Assembly: GCF_019710745.1 (NCBI RefSeq)
Contig: NZ_JAHKJW010000033.1
Coordinates: 41,384 to 88,569, forward strand
Length of the DNA: 47,186 nucleotides
Source of the DNA: Streptomyces beigongshangae
Lineage (GTDB): Bacteria; Actinomycetota; Actinomycetes; Streptomycetales; Streptomycetaceae
Direction of reading: 5' to 3'
Positions within the stretch are counted from its first letter, which is position 1. Each line of letters starts with the position of its first letter. The notes beneath the pieces are model-generated. The model worked only from the letters and a program-made list of their open reading frames with translations. It searched no databases and was not told the origin of the DNA. Positions 16,392 to 25,157 of the stretch are shown here, piece after piece. The position numbers were made by a program, and so were the translations under genes.

Positions 16392-16410
16392 ATCTGGGGG
16401 TCCTCCGTCC

Positions 16411-17811
16411 ATGACCAGAGACGAACAGCCGTCCCGCAGGGGCCTCCTGGCCGCCGCGGTGGCCGCCGCAGCCGCCGGAGCGGCGGGTCCGGCCGCCGCA
16501 GACGTGCCGTCCCGCGCCGCACAGGACCATGCCGCGCAGGACCGCGCCGCGCGGGTCCCGGCCCCGTCGGGAGCACGCGCCGGCCACGTGGACAACCACG
16601 CCTGGCTCTCGCTCGCCGACTGGCGCTCCGGCACCGCGGAGGGCACCCGCGCCGCACCGGGACGGTTCCCGGGCCTGGAGATCGGGACCCCGGAGGGCCG
16701 CAGCGACTACCCGGACCCGCACACCGGTGAGACCGCCGCCTGGGAGTACGCGCGCTGGACCTCGCCCGTCCACCGCCCGGCCGTCCCCTCCACCGAGGTC
16801 GTCGCCTCCTGGAACGCGCGGACCCCGGCGGGTACCTGGCTGCAGATCGAGCTGGCGGGCACGTACTCCGACGGCACGGACACCCCCTGGTACGTGATGG
16901 GCCGCTGGGCGGCCGGCGACCAGGACATCAGGCGCACCTCGGTGGACGACCAGGGCGACGGGAAAAGCAGTGTCTGGACGGACACGCTCGCCGTCGACGA
17001 CGCGGCCTCGGGGCTGCGCCTGGTGTCGTACCGGTTGCGGCTGACGCTGTACCGCAGGCCCGGGACCGGGGCCACGCCGACCGTGTGGCGGCTCGGCGCC
17101 ATGGGCTCCGACGTCCCGGACCGCTTCACCGTCCCGGCGTCGGTCCCCGGCCTCGCGCGGGAACTCCCGGTGCCCCGCTACTCGCAGGAGATCCACGTCG
17201 GCCAGTACCCCGAGTACGACAACGGCGGTGAGGCATGGTGTAGCCCCACCTCCTCCCAGATGGTCGTCGAGTACTGGGGGCGCAGGCCCACGGCCGAGGC
17301 GCTGGCCTGGGTCGATCCGGCGTACGCGGACCCGCAGGTGTGCCACGCGGCACGCTTCACCTTCGACCACCAGTACGACGGCTGCGGCAACTGGCCGTTC
17401 AACGCCGCGTACGCGGCCACGTACGAGGACCTGCGGGGCGTGGTGACCCGGCTCGGCTCGCTCACCGACCTGGAGGCGCTGATCGCCGCCGGCATCCCGG
17501 TCATCACGTCCCAGTCGTTCCTGGCGTCCGAGCTGACCGGCGCGGGGTACGGCACGGCGGGACACCTGATGACGGTCGTCGGCTTCACCGCCGGCGGCGA
17601 CGTGATCGCCAACGACCCCGCCTCGCCCGACAACGACGCGGTACGGCGCGTCTACGAACGGCGCGAGTTCGAGAACATCTGGCTCCGCACGAAGAGGTAC
17701 GACGCCGCCGGGAAGGTCGTCTCCGGCACCGGCGGGGTCTGCTACCTCTACTTCCCGGCCCGTCACACGGCCCGCCGGCGCGAGGCCCTGGCGGCGGTCG
17801 GCGTCCGCTGA
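16411..17811 (+). CDS. Exported C39-like cysteine peptidase (Peptidase_C39_2 type)
   Basis: A 466-residue protein with an N-terminal export signal: RDEQPSRRGLLAAAVAAA resembles a twin-arginine signal (S-R-R-G-L-L) followed by an Ala-rich hydrophobic core and an AAADV cleavage region (about 28-33). Residues about 50-245 are a beta-rich domain of unknown function. The catalytic domain (about 255-450) has the putative nucleophile in GGEAWCSPTSSQMVVEYW (Cys about 277), His in GTAGHLMTVVGFTAGG (about 386-401) and Asp in VIANDPASPDND. The fold resembles papain-like C39-family peptidases. The natural substrate is unknown; cell-wall or extracellular peptides are likely. Start ATG 16411 because it begins the signal peptide. 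Confidence 0.85.
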   Translation: MTRDEQPSRRGLLAAAVAAAAAGAAGPAAADVPSRAAQDHAAQDRAARVPAPSGARAGHVDNHAWLSLADWRSGTAEGTRAAPGRFPGLEIGTPEGRSDYPDPHTGETAAWEYARWTSPVHRPAVPSTEVVASWNARTPAGTWLQIELAGTYSDGTDTPWYVMGRWAAGDQDIRRTSVDDQGDGKSSVWTDTLAVDDAASGLRLVSYRLRLTLYRRPGTGATPTVWRLGAMGSDVPDRFTVPASVPGLARELPVPRYSQEIHVGQYPEYDNGGEAWCSPTSSQMVVEYWGRRPTAEALAWVDPAYADPQVCHAARFTFDHQYDGCGNWPFNAAYAATYEDLRGVVTRLGSLTDLEALIAAGIPVITSQSFLASELTGAGYGTAGHLMTVVGFTAGGDVIANDPASPDNDAVRRVYERREFENIWLRTKRYDAAGKVVSGTGGVCYLYFPARHTARRREALAAVGVR

Positions 17812-17917
17812 GCGCGCGCGGCGCGTGACCAAGCTCTCCCCCGCACGGGCCCGGTCCGATGGCACAGTGAGACGGACCGGGGGAAAACCATCGAAAGTCG
17901 ACCGTGAGCGAGCTGCC

Positions 17918-18070
17918 ATGACCACGATCTCCGCCACCGCCGGACGTGCCCGTGCCCGTACGGGCGGTCCCGAGGACGAGGACCGAGGGCCGAAGATCTT
18001 CGAGCACGTCATGGGCTGGACGTTCGTCCTGGTGCTCGCGATGTTCGTGACGCGGCTCGGCCTGGTCTGA
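17918..18070 (+). CDS. SCO1431-like small membrane protein
   Basis: A 50-residue protein with a basic/acidic N-terminus (ATAGRARARTGGPEDEDRGP) and one hydrophobic helix (VMGWTFVLVLAMFVTRLGLV, about 31-50) that runs to the C-terminus. From memory this matches a small membrane protein family named after S. coelicolor SCO1431, whose members end with HVMGWTFV and a short helix. Function unknown. The ATG at 17918 is preferred; an upstream in-frame start at 17825 would add a low-complexity basic segment. It follows the peptidase gene by about 106 bp in the same direction. Confidence 0.75.
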   Translation: MTTISATAGRARARTGGPEDEDRGPKIFEHVMGWTFVLVLAMFVTRLGLV

Positions 18071-18294
18071 CGGCCGCCGGCGGGGCCGGCCACCGGAATG
18101 CGCCTCTCTTGAGTAAGCGGTCGTTAACTGGTGACGCGGTGCCCCCGATCGGGCATACTCACAGCGCACAGCCGCTGATCAGCCGCTTCCGAGACCCGGG
18201 GGCGCGGGCGTCGGCGGTGTTCAGTGAGCCCGGCGGGGCAGCCCCACCCAGGTGTGCGTTCGCCGTCGTGCCCGACAGGGAGGAGAGCGTCGCC
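18071..18294. other. Upstream region of the acyl-CoA dehydrogenase
   Basis: About 220 bp; contains TTGAGT and AAGCGGTCGTTAAC near 18112-18128, which looks like a promoter and perhaps a TetR-type half-site, and GCATACT near 18163-18169 as a possible -10. No gene. Confidence 0.35.
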
Positions 18295-19506
18295 ATGCCC
18301 GACCGCGCCCCGCAGCCGGTGGACCGGCAACTGCCCACGGACGAGGCCCGGGACCTGATCTCGCTCGTCCGCGACATCGCGCAGCGTGAGATCGCCCCGA
18401 AGGCGGCCGAGGAGGAGGACGCCGGACGCTTCCCCCGCGAGGTCTTCACCCTGCTCTCGGAGGCGGGACTGCTCGGCCTCCCCTACGACGGCGAGTACGG
18501 CGGCGGGGACCAGCCGTACGAGGTCTACCTCCAGGTCCTGGAAGAACTCGCCGCGGCCCGCCTCACCGTGGGCCTCGGGGTCAGCGTGCACTCGCTCGCC
18601 TGCCACGCCCTCGCCACCTACGGCACCAAGGAGCAGCGGGCCGAGCACCTGCCCGGGATGCTCGGCGGCGGTCTCCTGGGCGCCTACTGCCTCTCCGAGC
18701 CCTCGTCCGGCTCGGACGCGGCGTCCCTGCGTACGAAGGCCGTGCGGGACGGCGGGGACCCCGCACGGCCGGACGGGGCCGGGAGCGGCGGGGGGAGCTG
18801 GGTGCTCAGCGGCACCAAGGCATGGATCACACACGGCGGGATCGCCGACTTCTGCACCGTGCTCGCGCGGACCGGCGGCGAGGGCCCGCGGGGCATCACG
18901 GCGTTCCTGGTGCCCGGTGACGCCGAAGGGCTGAGTGCCGCGGCGCCCGAGAGGAAGATGGGCATGAAGGGCTCGCCCACCGCCCAGGTCCACTTCGACG
19001 GGGTGCGGATCCCCGACGACCGGCGCGTGGGCGAGGAGGGGCAGGGCTTCGCGATCGCCCTCTCCGCGCTGGACTCCGGGCGGCTCGGCATCGCGGCGTG
19101 CGCCGTCGGGGTCGCCCAGGCCGCCCTGGACGAGGCGGTCGCCTACGCCACGGGCCGCAAGCAGTTCGGCCGGCCGATCGCGGACTTCCAGGGCCTGCGC
19201 TTCATGCTCGCGGACATGGCGACCCGGATCGAGGCGGGCCGCTCGCTGTATCTCACCGCGGCCCGGCTGCGGGACGCGGGACGCCCCTTCGCCCGGCAGG
19301 CCGCCATGGCCAAGCTGTTCTGCACCGACGCGGCGATGCAGGTCACCGTCGACGCCGTGCAGGTGCTCGGCGGGTACGGCTACACCGCGGACTTCCCGGT
19401 CGAGCGGTACATGCGCGAGGCCAAGGTGCTGCAGATCGTCGAGGGGACCAACCAGATCCAGCGGATGGTCATCGCCCGTCACCTCGCGGGTCCCGAGTCG
19501 CGCTGA
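18295..19506 (+). CDS. Acyl-CoA dehydrogenase
   Basis: A 403-residue FAD-dependent enzyme that forms trans-2-enoyl-CoA from acyl-CoA. It has the helical N-terminal domain (about 15-130), the beta domain with YCLSEPSSGSDAASL (about 140-154) and WVLSGTKAWITHGG, and a C-terminal four-helix bundle with YATGRKQFGRPIADFQGLRFM, QVLGGYGYTADFPVERYMR and IVEGTNQIQ, where the Glu of VEGT is the expected catalytic base. Length is normal. Short- to medium-chain acyl or branched-chain amino-acid catabolism are both possible. Start ATG 18295, after GGGAGGAGAGCG. The 3' end overlaps the convergent gene at 19469 by about 38 bp. Confidence 0.93.
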   Translation: MPDRAPQPVDRQLPTDEARDLISLVRDIAQREIAPKAAEEEDAGRFPREVFTLLSEAGLLGLPYDGEYGGGDQPYEVYLQVLEELAAARLTVGLGVSVHSLACHALATYGTKEQRAEHLPGMLGGGLLGAYCLSEPSSGSDAASLRTKAVRDGGDPARPDGAGSGGGSWVLSGTKAWITHGGIADFCTVLARTGGEGPRGITAFLVPGDAEGLSAAAPERKMGMKGSPTAQVHFDGVRIPDDRRVGEEGQGFAIALSALDSGRLGIAACAVGVAQAALDEAVAYATGRKQFGRPIADFQGLRFMLADMATRIEAGRSLYLTAARLRDAGRPFARQAAMAKLFCTDAAMQVTVDAVQVLGGYGYTADFPVERYMREAKVLQIVEGTNQIQRMVIARHLAGPESR

Positions 19507-19930
19507 ACCGGTCGTACCCGTACAGCGCCGAGGGGGCCACCAGTTGCGCCCACTCCGCGTCGTGGCGGCCGGGCAGGGTCCGGCCGCGGTCGGCCCAGGC
19601 GCGGATCAGGTCGTGGTAGATGGGCGGATCCGGGGTCTGCTGGACCCCTCCGTGGAATCCCTGGGGACCGTGCGGCCCGTCGGGCTCGTACGGAACCCGG
19701 GACACCCGTGTCCACTGCGGTTCCTGGGGACTCCGGACCGTCCGGGCCCCCAGGGCCGCACGGTCCGCCCGGGGCATCTGCGTCCCTTGCGCTTCCTGCG
19801 CCCCTCGCATGCCGTGCATGTCTTGTGTTCCCTGCATGCCCTGGGTTCCCTGCGTCCCCTGCGAAACCGCTCCCGCGAAGGGGGGCGGAAACCCGCGGCG
19901 ACGGCTCGTCTGTGCGTATGTAGGGGTCAT
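19469..19930 (-). CDS. Hypothetical protein with GTQ/MQG low-complexity repeats
   Basis: A 153-residue protein not recognised. From the ATG at 19930 it reads MTPTYAQTSRRRGFPPPFAG, then a Gln-Gly-Thr-rich repeat tract (about residues 24-52), a Pro-rich stretch, and a C-terminal segment YHDLIRAWADRGRTLPGR then DAEWAQLVAPSALYGYDRFS (about 107-145) that looks folded. The repeat is caused by imprecise nine-base units at 19789-19862. Possible conserved C-terminal domain of Streptomyces hypotheticals. It overlaps the end of the convergent acyl-CoA dehydrogenase gene. Confidence 0.55.
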   Translation of the reverse strand: MTPTYAQTSRRRGFPPPFAGAVSQGTQGTQGMQGTQDMHGMRGAQEAQGTQMPRADRAALGARTVRSPQEPQWTRVSRVPYEPDGPHGPQGFHGGVQQTPDPPIYHDLIRAWADRGRTLPGRHDAEWAQLVAPSALYGYDRFSATRDPRGDGR

Positions 19931-20129
19931 ACCGGGCCAACGCGCCCCGGGGCGGGCAGGTAACCGACCGACCCATTCGTCCGTGCGTTCGCGGCGGACC
20001 CCTGTGGGTGCACACCGGTCCCGCACCACGGCGACCTGTGGGCCGTGGCGCGGGGTGGGTACGGGAATCAGGGGGAGGGGCTCCCGGCGGAGACCGGGCG
20101 GGGAGCCGCCGGGGCCGGGCCGGGAGCGC

Positions 20130-20567
20130 TCAGGCCGCCTGGCGCCGCATCGCCGGCACCCGCATCGGCCGCGAGCCGGGCCCACCGACGTGCGAGAAGG
20201 GCTGGGTCCGCCAGTCGAGTCCCTGGGGGAGCGTCAGCAGCAGGGCGGTGTCCTGCTCCTGGAGGTCCGCCGTCTCGTCGGCGGGACGGGCGTCCGCCGC
20301 CGCACGGCCCGTACCGGCGCAGACCGTGAGCCCGAAGGGGTTCCACGGCGACGCGCACAGCGCGTGCTCCGGAAGGCTCTCCTCGTCCGCCAGGAGCGCG
20401 ATGGGCTGCGCGCAGTCCGGGCAGATCACCCGGTACATCTCGAAGGTGTCGTACGCGTCGGGCTCCTCGCCGTCCAGGGCGTCCGGTTCGACGCCCTCCG
20501 GCTCGGGCTCGACGACCGGCTGCCGCCGCTTGGACGCGGCACGGCCAAGACGCTTCAGACTCTGCAT
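20130..20567 (-). CDS. Conserved Streptomyces hypothetical protein with CPDC motif
   Basis: A 145-residue acidic protein. N-terminus basic (MQSLKRLGRAASKRRQP), then acidic repeats (EPEPEGVEPDALDGEEPDAY) and a small CxxC motif YRVICPDCAQPIALLADEE (about 45-63), followed by Cys at HALCASPWNPFGLTVCAG that could complete a zinc site. C-terminal part has QGLDWRTQPFSHVGGPGSRPM. Function unknown; a redox or zinc protein is possible. It is divergent from the Lrp regulator. Confidence 0.7.
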   Translation of the reverse strand: MQSLKRLGRAASKRRQPVVEPEPEGVEPDALDGEEPDAYDTFEMYRVICPDCAQPIALLADEESLPEHALCASPWNPFGLTVCAGTGRAAADARPADETADLQEQDTALLLTLPQGLDWRTQPFSHVGGPGSRPMRVPAMRRQAA

Positions 20568-20832
20568 GGGCTACTCCCCCTCGGGTGGGCCGGCGGTGCA
20601 CTGCGACCTCGGCCACAGCAAGCACTTCCCGTCCGGTCTGCGCGGTAATCACGAGAACATCACGGAAGCCACCGGCGTCATGTGGCGTTCGTCACATGCC
20701 GCCCCTGGGTGCCCGACCCGGCTGGTTTGTCCCCCGCGCACCCCGCCGGCCGGCCACGTCCGCGCCGTGGAGCGGGCATGACCTGCGTCGCCGAGTACCC
20801 GGCGGGATCAGGGGACCTGTAGGTTCTGCGCC

Positions 20833-21273
20833 ATGGAGGAGCTGGACCGCCACATCGTGCAGCTGCTCGTCGAAGACGGGCGGATGAGCTACACCGACCT
20901 GGGCAAGGCCACGGGCCTGTCCACGTCTGCGGTGCACCAGCGGGTGCGCCGCCTGGAACAGCGCGGCGTCATCCGCGGTTACGCCGCGGTCGTCGACCCG
21001 GAGGCCGTGGGACTGCCGCTGACGGCCTTCATCTCGGTGAAACCGTTCGACCCCAGCGCCCCGGACGACATCGCCGAACGCCTGGCGGGGGTGCCCGAGA
21101 TCGAGGCGTGCCACAGCGTCGCCGGCGACGAGAACTACATCCTCAAGGTCCGCGTCGCGACACCGCACGAGCTGGAGGAGCTCCTCGCGCGCCTGCGCAC
21201 GCTGGCGGGGGTGTCCACCCGGACCACGGTGGTCCTCTCGACCCCGTACGAGGCACGGCCGCCGAAGGTCTGA
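20833..21273 (+). CDS. Lrp/AsnC family transcriptional regulator
   Basis: A 146-residue regulator: N-terminal HTH (about 1-55: MEELDRHIVQLLVEDGRMSY, LGKATGLSTSAVHQRVRRLE, then GVIRGYAAVVD) and C-terminal RAM ligand-binding domain (about 65-140: GLPLTAFISVKPF, EIEACHSVAGDENYILKVRV). Members bind amino acids and often regulate amino-acid metabolism or transport. The likeliest targets are itself and the adjacent co-directional amidohydrolase. Start ATG 20833. Confidence 0.92.
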   Translation: MEELDRHIVQLLVEDGRMSYTDLGKATGLSTSAVHQRVRRLEQRGVIRGYAAVVDPEAVGLPLTAFISVKPFDPSAPDDIAERLAGVPEIEACHSVAGDENYILKVRVATPHELEELLARLRTLAGVSTRTTVVLSTPYEARPPKV

Positions 21274-21340
21274 CGGCCGCCCCGCCCGCCGCCGGGACCC
21301 GTGCGCGCGGCCGCCCCGCCGAGGGGCGAGACTGTTCCCC

Positions 21341-23029
21341 ATGAGCGACAGCCCCGCCGGCCCCGCGCCGCACCCCACCCCCGCGGGAACCCCGCGCACG
21401 ACACCGTCCGGCCGGGACGGCCGGGCCGGCGCGGCTCCGACCGTGCTGCTGCGCGGCGGGGAGGTCCACAGCCCCGCGGACCCCTTCGCCACCGCGATGG
21501 TCGTCGAACGCGGCCAGGTCGCCTGGGTCGGTTCGGAGGGCGCGGCCGACGCGTTCGCGGACGGCGTCGACGAGGTGGTGGACCTCGAAGGGGCGCTCGT
21601 CACCCCGGCGTTCACCGACGCGCACGTGCACACCACGGCCACCGGCCTCGCCCTCACCGGTCTCGACCTGTCGGACGTCCGCACCCTCGGGGACGCCCTG
21701 GCCCGGGTACGGGACTTCGCGGCCTCCCGCCCCGCCGACCGGGTCCTGCTCGGCCACGGCTGGGACGCCTCCCGCTGGCCCGAGCGGCGGCCCCCGCGCC
21801 GCGACGAGCTGGACGCGGCCACCGGCGGCCGCCCGCTCTACCTCAGCCGGATCGACGTCCACTCGGCCGTCGTCACCACGGCCCTGCTGGACATGGCGCC
21901 GGACGTGCGCGGGGCGGCCGGGTTCCAGGACGGCGAACCGCTCACCCGCGACGCCCACCACGCCGTACGCGCCGCCGCGTTGGCCGCCGTCACCCCGGAG
22001 CAGCGCGCGCGGGCCCAGCGCGCGGCCCTGCGGCACGCCGCCTCCCTCGGCATCGGCTCCGTGCACGAGTGCGGGGGCCCCGAGATCTCCTCCGAGGACG
22101 ACTTCACCGGACTGCTGCGGCTCGCCGCCGAGGAGGCGGGCCCCCGCGTCGTCGGCTACTGGGCCGAGCGGGACGTCGACAAGGCCCGCGCCCTGGGCGC
22201 GGCCGGCGCCGCGGGCGACCTCTTCGTGGACGGCGCCCTCGGTTCGCACACCGCCTGCCTGCACGGTCCGTACACCGACGCGGACCACACGGGCACCGCC
22301 TACCTGGACACCGCCGCCGTCGCCGCCCATGTGGTGGCGTGCACCGAGGCGGGGCTCCAGGCGGGCTTCCACGCCATCGGGGACGCCGCCGTGGCCTCCG
22401 TGGTCGACGGCGTGCGCGCCGCCGCCGAGAAGGTCGGCCCGGCCCGGGTGCGCGCCGCCCGCCACCGCGTCGAGCACGCCGAGATGCTCACCCCCGGCAC
22501 GATCGCCGGCTTCGCCGACCTCGGCCTCACCGCCTCGGTCCAGCCGGCCTTCGACGCGCTGTGGGGCGGCGAGGACGGCATGTACGCCGAGCGCCTGGGC
22601 GCCGGACGGGCCCGTACGCTCAACCCCTTCGCTGCCCTGCTGCGCGCCGGCGTACCCCTGGCCTTCGGCTCCGACAGCCCCGTCACACCGCTCGACCCGT
22701 GGGGCACCGTCCGCGCCGCGGCCTTCCACCGGACGCCCGGGCACCGGGTGTCCGTGCGCGCCGCCTTCACGGCGCACACGCGGGGCGGCTGGCGGGCGGC
22801 GGGACGGGACGACGCCGGGGTCCTGGTGCCGGGCGCGCCCGCGGACTACGCCGTGTGGCGCACCGACGCACTCGTGGTCCAGGCACCGGACGACCGGGTG
22901 GCCCGCTGGTCCACCGACCCCCGCTCCGGCACCCCGGGCCTGCCCGACCTCTCCCCCGGCGCGGACCTGCCCGTCTGCCTGCGCACCGTGGTGGCCGGCC
23001 GCACCGTGTTCGTACGGCCGGACGAGTGA
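21341..23029 (+). CDS. Metal-dependent amidohydrolase (YtcJ-like, Amidohydro_3)
   Basis: A 562-residue TIM-barrel hydrolase. The first metal-ligand motif is DAHVHTTATGL (about 91-101). Later motifs include ALGSHTACLHGPY, GFHAIGDAAVASVVDGV, ARHRVEHAEMLTPG and FGSDSPVTPLDPWGTV, the order expected for YtcJ/LAF3-type enzymes. Substrate unknown; members hydrolyse formamides, cyclic amides and ureido compounds. It begins with MSDSPAGPAPHP, a disordered N-terminus. The gap to the Lrp gene is 67 bp, so they may be co-transcribed. The Lrp neighbour suggests amino-acid-derived substrates. Confidence 0.88.
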   Translation: MSDSPAGPAPHPTPAGTPRTTPSGRDGRAGAAPTVLLRGGEVHSPADPFATAMVVERGQVAWVGSEGAADAFADGVDEVVDLEGALVTPAFTDAHVHTTATGLALTGLDLSDVRTLGDALARVRDFAASRPADRVLLGHGWDASRWPERRPPRRDELDAATGGRPLYLSRIDVHSAVVTTALLDMAPDVRGAAGFQDGEPLTRDAHHAVRAAALAAVTPEQRARAQRAALRHAASLGIGSVHECGGPEISSEDDFTGLLRLAAEEAGPRVVGYWAERDVDKARALGAAGAAGDLFVDGALGSHTACLHGPYTDADHTGTAYLDTAAVAAHVVACTEAGLQAGFHAIGDAAVASVVDGVRAAAEKVGPARVRAARHRVEHAEMLTPGTIAGFADLGLTASVQPAFDALWGGEDGMYAERLGAGRARTLNPFAALLRAGVPLAFGSDSPVTPLDPWGTVRAAAFHRTPGHRVSVRAAFTAHTRGGWRAAGRDDAGVLVPGAPADYAVWRTDALVVQAPDDRVARWSTDPRSGTPGLPDLSPGADLPVCLRTVVAGRTVFVRPDE

Positions 23030-23568
23030 TGTCCCGGGGCGGCACGGTGCCGTCCTGTTGCGGCGGGCCGTCGTACGCCCCGTGCCCCCTGCCCGCCGAC
23101 CAGGCATTCGGTGGCGGACCCGCAGGCCGCGCGACTGTTGACAGTGAGCGGCGGGTGGCCGGTAGGTTCGGCCGGGTCCACCACCGGACGTCCGGCCGGT
23201 GAACGTCCGCGCAGCCGCCGCGGCGCAGTTGGGTCAGGGGTGGGTCGCCGCACCGGCGCACCACCACTGGGAGCCAGGCCCAGCGACCGTGCCACGGGGC
23301 GAGGGAACGTTCCGGCCGGATGGTGCGACCCGGGTGGGGCCCGGCCGCTCAGTAGACAACGGCCTTCGGCCGACCCGCAGCCAGCGGGTCCCGGGCCGGC
23401 CCGAAGGGCGCCGGGCCCCGATCCGCAGTCCCCTCCCTCCCGCGGGACCCCGTGCGGAACCTGCCGCGGAACCCTTTGCGGGGCCTTCAATCCGCCGCCC
23501 CTACCTGCGGGAAGAGCGGCGCTCGCTAAGGTGGTGCCCCTCTCGCACGGAAGTCTTAAGGGGAAGCT
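23030..23568. other. Non-coding region upstream of the mannose synthase gene
   Basis: About 540 bp without a convincing gene. It holds a TTGACA (23138-23143) and TAGGTT (23163-23168) pair separated by 19 bp, a weak candidate promoter, and a small ACTGTTGACAGT inverted repeat over the -35. The ribosome binding region AAGGGGAAGC precedes the GTG at 23569. Confidence 0.5.
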
Positions 23569-24336
23569 GTGAACGACGGCGTTGAGCGACGGTTCGGTCC
23601 GCTCGGCACGACCTTGGTGATCATCCCGACCTTCAACGAGGCGGAGAACATCAAGGCGATCGTCGGCCGGGTGCGGGCCGCCGTGCCCGCAGCGCACGTC
23701 CTGATCGCCGACGACAACAGCCCCGACGGCACCGGCAAGCTCGCCGACGAGCTGACCGTCGAGGACGACCACGTCCACGTGCTGCACCGCAAGGGCAAGG
23801 AAGGGCTCGGCGCCGCCTACCTCGCGGGCTTCGGCTGGGGCCTGGAGCACGGGTACGGCGTCCTGGTCGAGATGGACGCCGACGGCTCGCACCAGCCGGA
23901 GGAGCTGCCCCGTCTGCTGACCGCGCTCAAGGGCGCCGATCTGGTGCTCGGGTCCCGCTGGGTGCCGGGCGGCCGGGTGGTGAACTGGCCCAAGTCCCGT
24001 GAGTTCCTCTCGCGCGGCGGGAGCCTGTACTCGCGCGTCCTGCTGGACGTCCCCATCCGTGACGTCACCGGTGGCTACCGGGCCTTCCGGAGCGAGACCC
24101 TGGAACGCCTCGGCCTCGCCGAGGTCGCCTCGCAGGGCTACTGCTTCCAGGTCGACCTCGCCCGGCGGGCCGTCGCGGCCGGCTGCCATGTCGTCGAGGT
24201 GCCCATCACCTTCGTCGAGCGCGAACTCGGCGACTCCAAGATGAGCCGCGACATCCTGGTGGAGGCCCTGTGGCGGGTCACCACGTGGGGCGTGGGGGAG
24301 CGGACCGGACGGGTCCTCGGCCGCAAGAGGCCCTGA
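23569..24336 (+). CDS. Polyprenol monophosphomannose synthase (GT2)
   Basis: A 255-residue glycosyltransferase that makes polyprenyl-phosphate mannose from GDP-mannose, used in protein O-mannosylation and lipoglycan synthesis. It has IPTFNEAENIKAI (about 17-29), DDNSPDGTGKLADEL (46-60), RKGKEGLGAAYLAGF, EMDADGSHQPEELP (102-115, metal-binding DxD), and GSRWVPGGRV. It lacks a C-terminal GtrA or transmembrane domain, so it is the single-domain Ppm1 form; the acyltransferase half found in mycobacterial Ppm1 must be separate. Start GTG 23569 (MNDGVERRFGPLG), after GGGGAAGC. Confidence 0.93.
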   Translation: MNDGVERRFGPLGTTLVIIPTFNEAENIKAIVGRVRAAVPAAHVLIADDNSPDGTGKLADELTVEDDHVHVLHRKGKEGLGAAYLAGFGWGLEHGYGVLVEMDADGSHQPEELPRLLTALKGADLVLGSRWVPGGRVVNWPKSREFLSRGGSLYSRVLLDVPIRDVTGGYRAFRSETLERLGLAEVASQGYCFQVDLARRAVAAGCHVVEVPITFVERELGDSKMSRDILVEALWRVTTWGVGERTGRVLGRKRP

Positions 24337-24392
24337 GCCGGGCAGACGGACCGCTTATGCCGTACTGAGCCCCGGCCGGGCACACTGGGGGC

Positions 24393-24977
24393 ATGACGAC
24401 TGGCGCTTCGACCTCGCCCCCCTCCGCCCGGCCCCGGCGCTCCCGGCTGCTGCGGTTCCTGCCGCTGGGCGTGGCCGTGTGGCTCGTGCTGGAGATCTGG
24501 CTGCTGACGGCGGTGGCCGGCGCGGTGAGCGGCTTCGCCGTCCTCCTGCTGCTGGCCGGCGGGTTCGTCCTCGGCTCCGTGGTGATCAAGCGGGCGGGAC
24601 GGCGGGCCTTCCGCGCCCTGAGCGAGACGCTGCAACAGCAGCAGGACGGGACGCCGCCGCGGGGCAGGGGCAGCTCCGAGGGCAACGGGCTGATGATGCT
24701 CGGCGGGCTGCTGCTGATGCTGCCGGGGCTGGTCTCCGACGTACTGGGGCTGCTGTTGCTGGTGCCGCCGGTGCAGAAGGGGGTGAGCCGGTACGCGGAG
24801 CGTACGTTCGAGCGCAAGGTGCGGGAGGCCACCGGGACGTTCGGCGGCGCCTTCCAGCAGGCGCAGCAGGCGCGGATGCACCGCCCCGACGGCAAGGTCG
24901 TACAGGGCGAGGTGATCCACGAGGACACCCCGCGGGCCCACGAGAACCTGAACCCCCACCCACCCCTGACGAACTGA
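24393..24977 (+). CDS. FxsA family membrane protein
   Basis: A 194-residue protein with four hydrophobic segments (about 22-42, 45-62, 91-113 with GLMMLGGLLLMLPGLVSDV, and a shorter one). The LPGLVSDVLGLLLLVPPVQ motif is typical of FxsA, named for suppression of phage T7 exclusion by the F plasmid; its general role is unknown. The C-terminal 60 residues are cytoplasmic and Gln/Arg-rich. Start ATG 24393. It follows the mannose synthase by 56 bp and may be in the same operon. Confidence 0.88.
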   Translation: MTTGASTSPPSARPRRSRLLRFLPLGVAVWLVLEIWLLTAVAGAVSGFAVLLLLAGGFVLGSVVIKRAGRRAFRALSETLQQQQDGTPPRGRGSSEGNGLMMLGGLLLMLPGLVSDVLGLLLLVPPVQKGVSRYAERTFERKVREATGTFGGAFQQAQQARMHRPDGKVVQGEVIHEDTPRAHENLNPHPPLTN

Positions 24978-24987
24978 CCCCCATCCG

Positions 24988-25041
24988 AGAGCCCCGTCAG
25001 GGGCGCGGGGAACTGCTCGCCCGGCCACGACGCACCCGCAC
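24988..25041. repeat. Dispersed Streptomyces repeat, copy 1
   Basis: Contains GCCCCGTCAGGGGCGCGGGG and AACTGCTCGCCCGGCC, matching the SCCCCTTCAGGGGCGCGGGG dispersed repeat seen again at 41544 and, inverted, at 43270. It forms a GCCCC/GGGGC hairpin. Confidence 0.8.
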
Positions 25042-25080
25042 CCGAAAACCGGCGTCGGCCAGCGCGCGCGTACACGCAGA

Positions 25081-25118
25081 ACAGCGGGCGCCGTACCCGA
25101 AGGTACGGCGCCCGCTGT
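25081..25118. terminator. Bidirectional terminator between fxsA and rbpA
   Basis: Perfect 17-bp arms (ACAGCGGGCGCCGTACC and its complement) around a CGAA tetraloop, between the convergent fxsA and rbpA genes. Confidence 0.88.
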
Positions 25119-25157
25119 CGCGTGCGTGCGCTGTATGCCGCCCAGCCCCCGGAGGGA

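Noticed and set aside
15769..18093. 774-codon minus-strand frame
   Set aside because: Antisense to the peptidase gene and shadow of the kinase-like gene.
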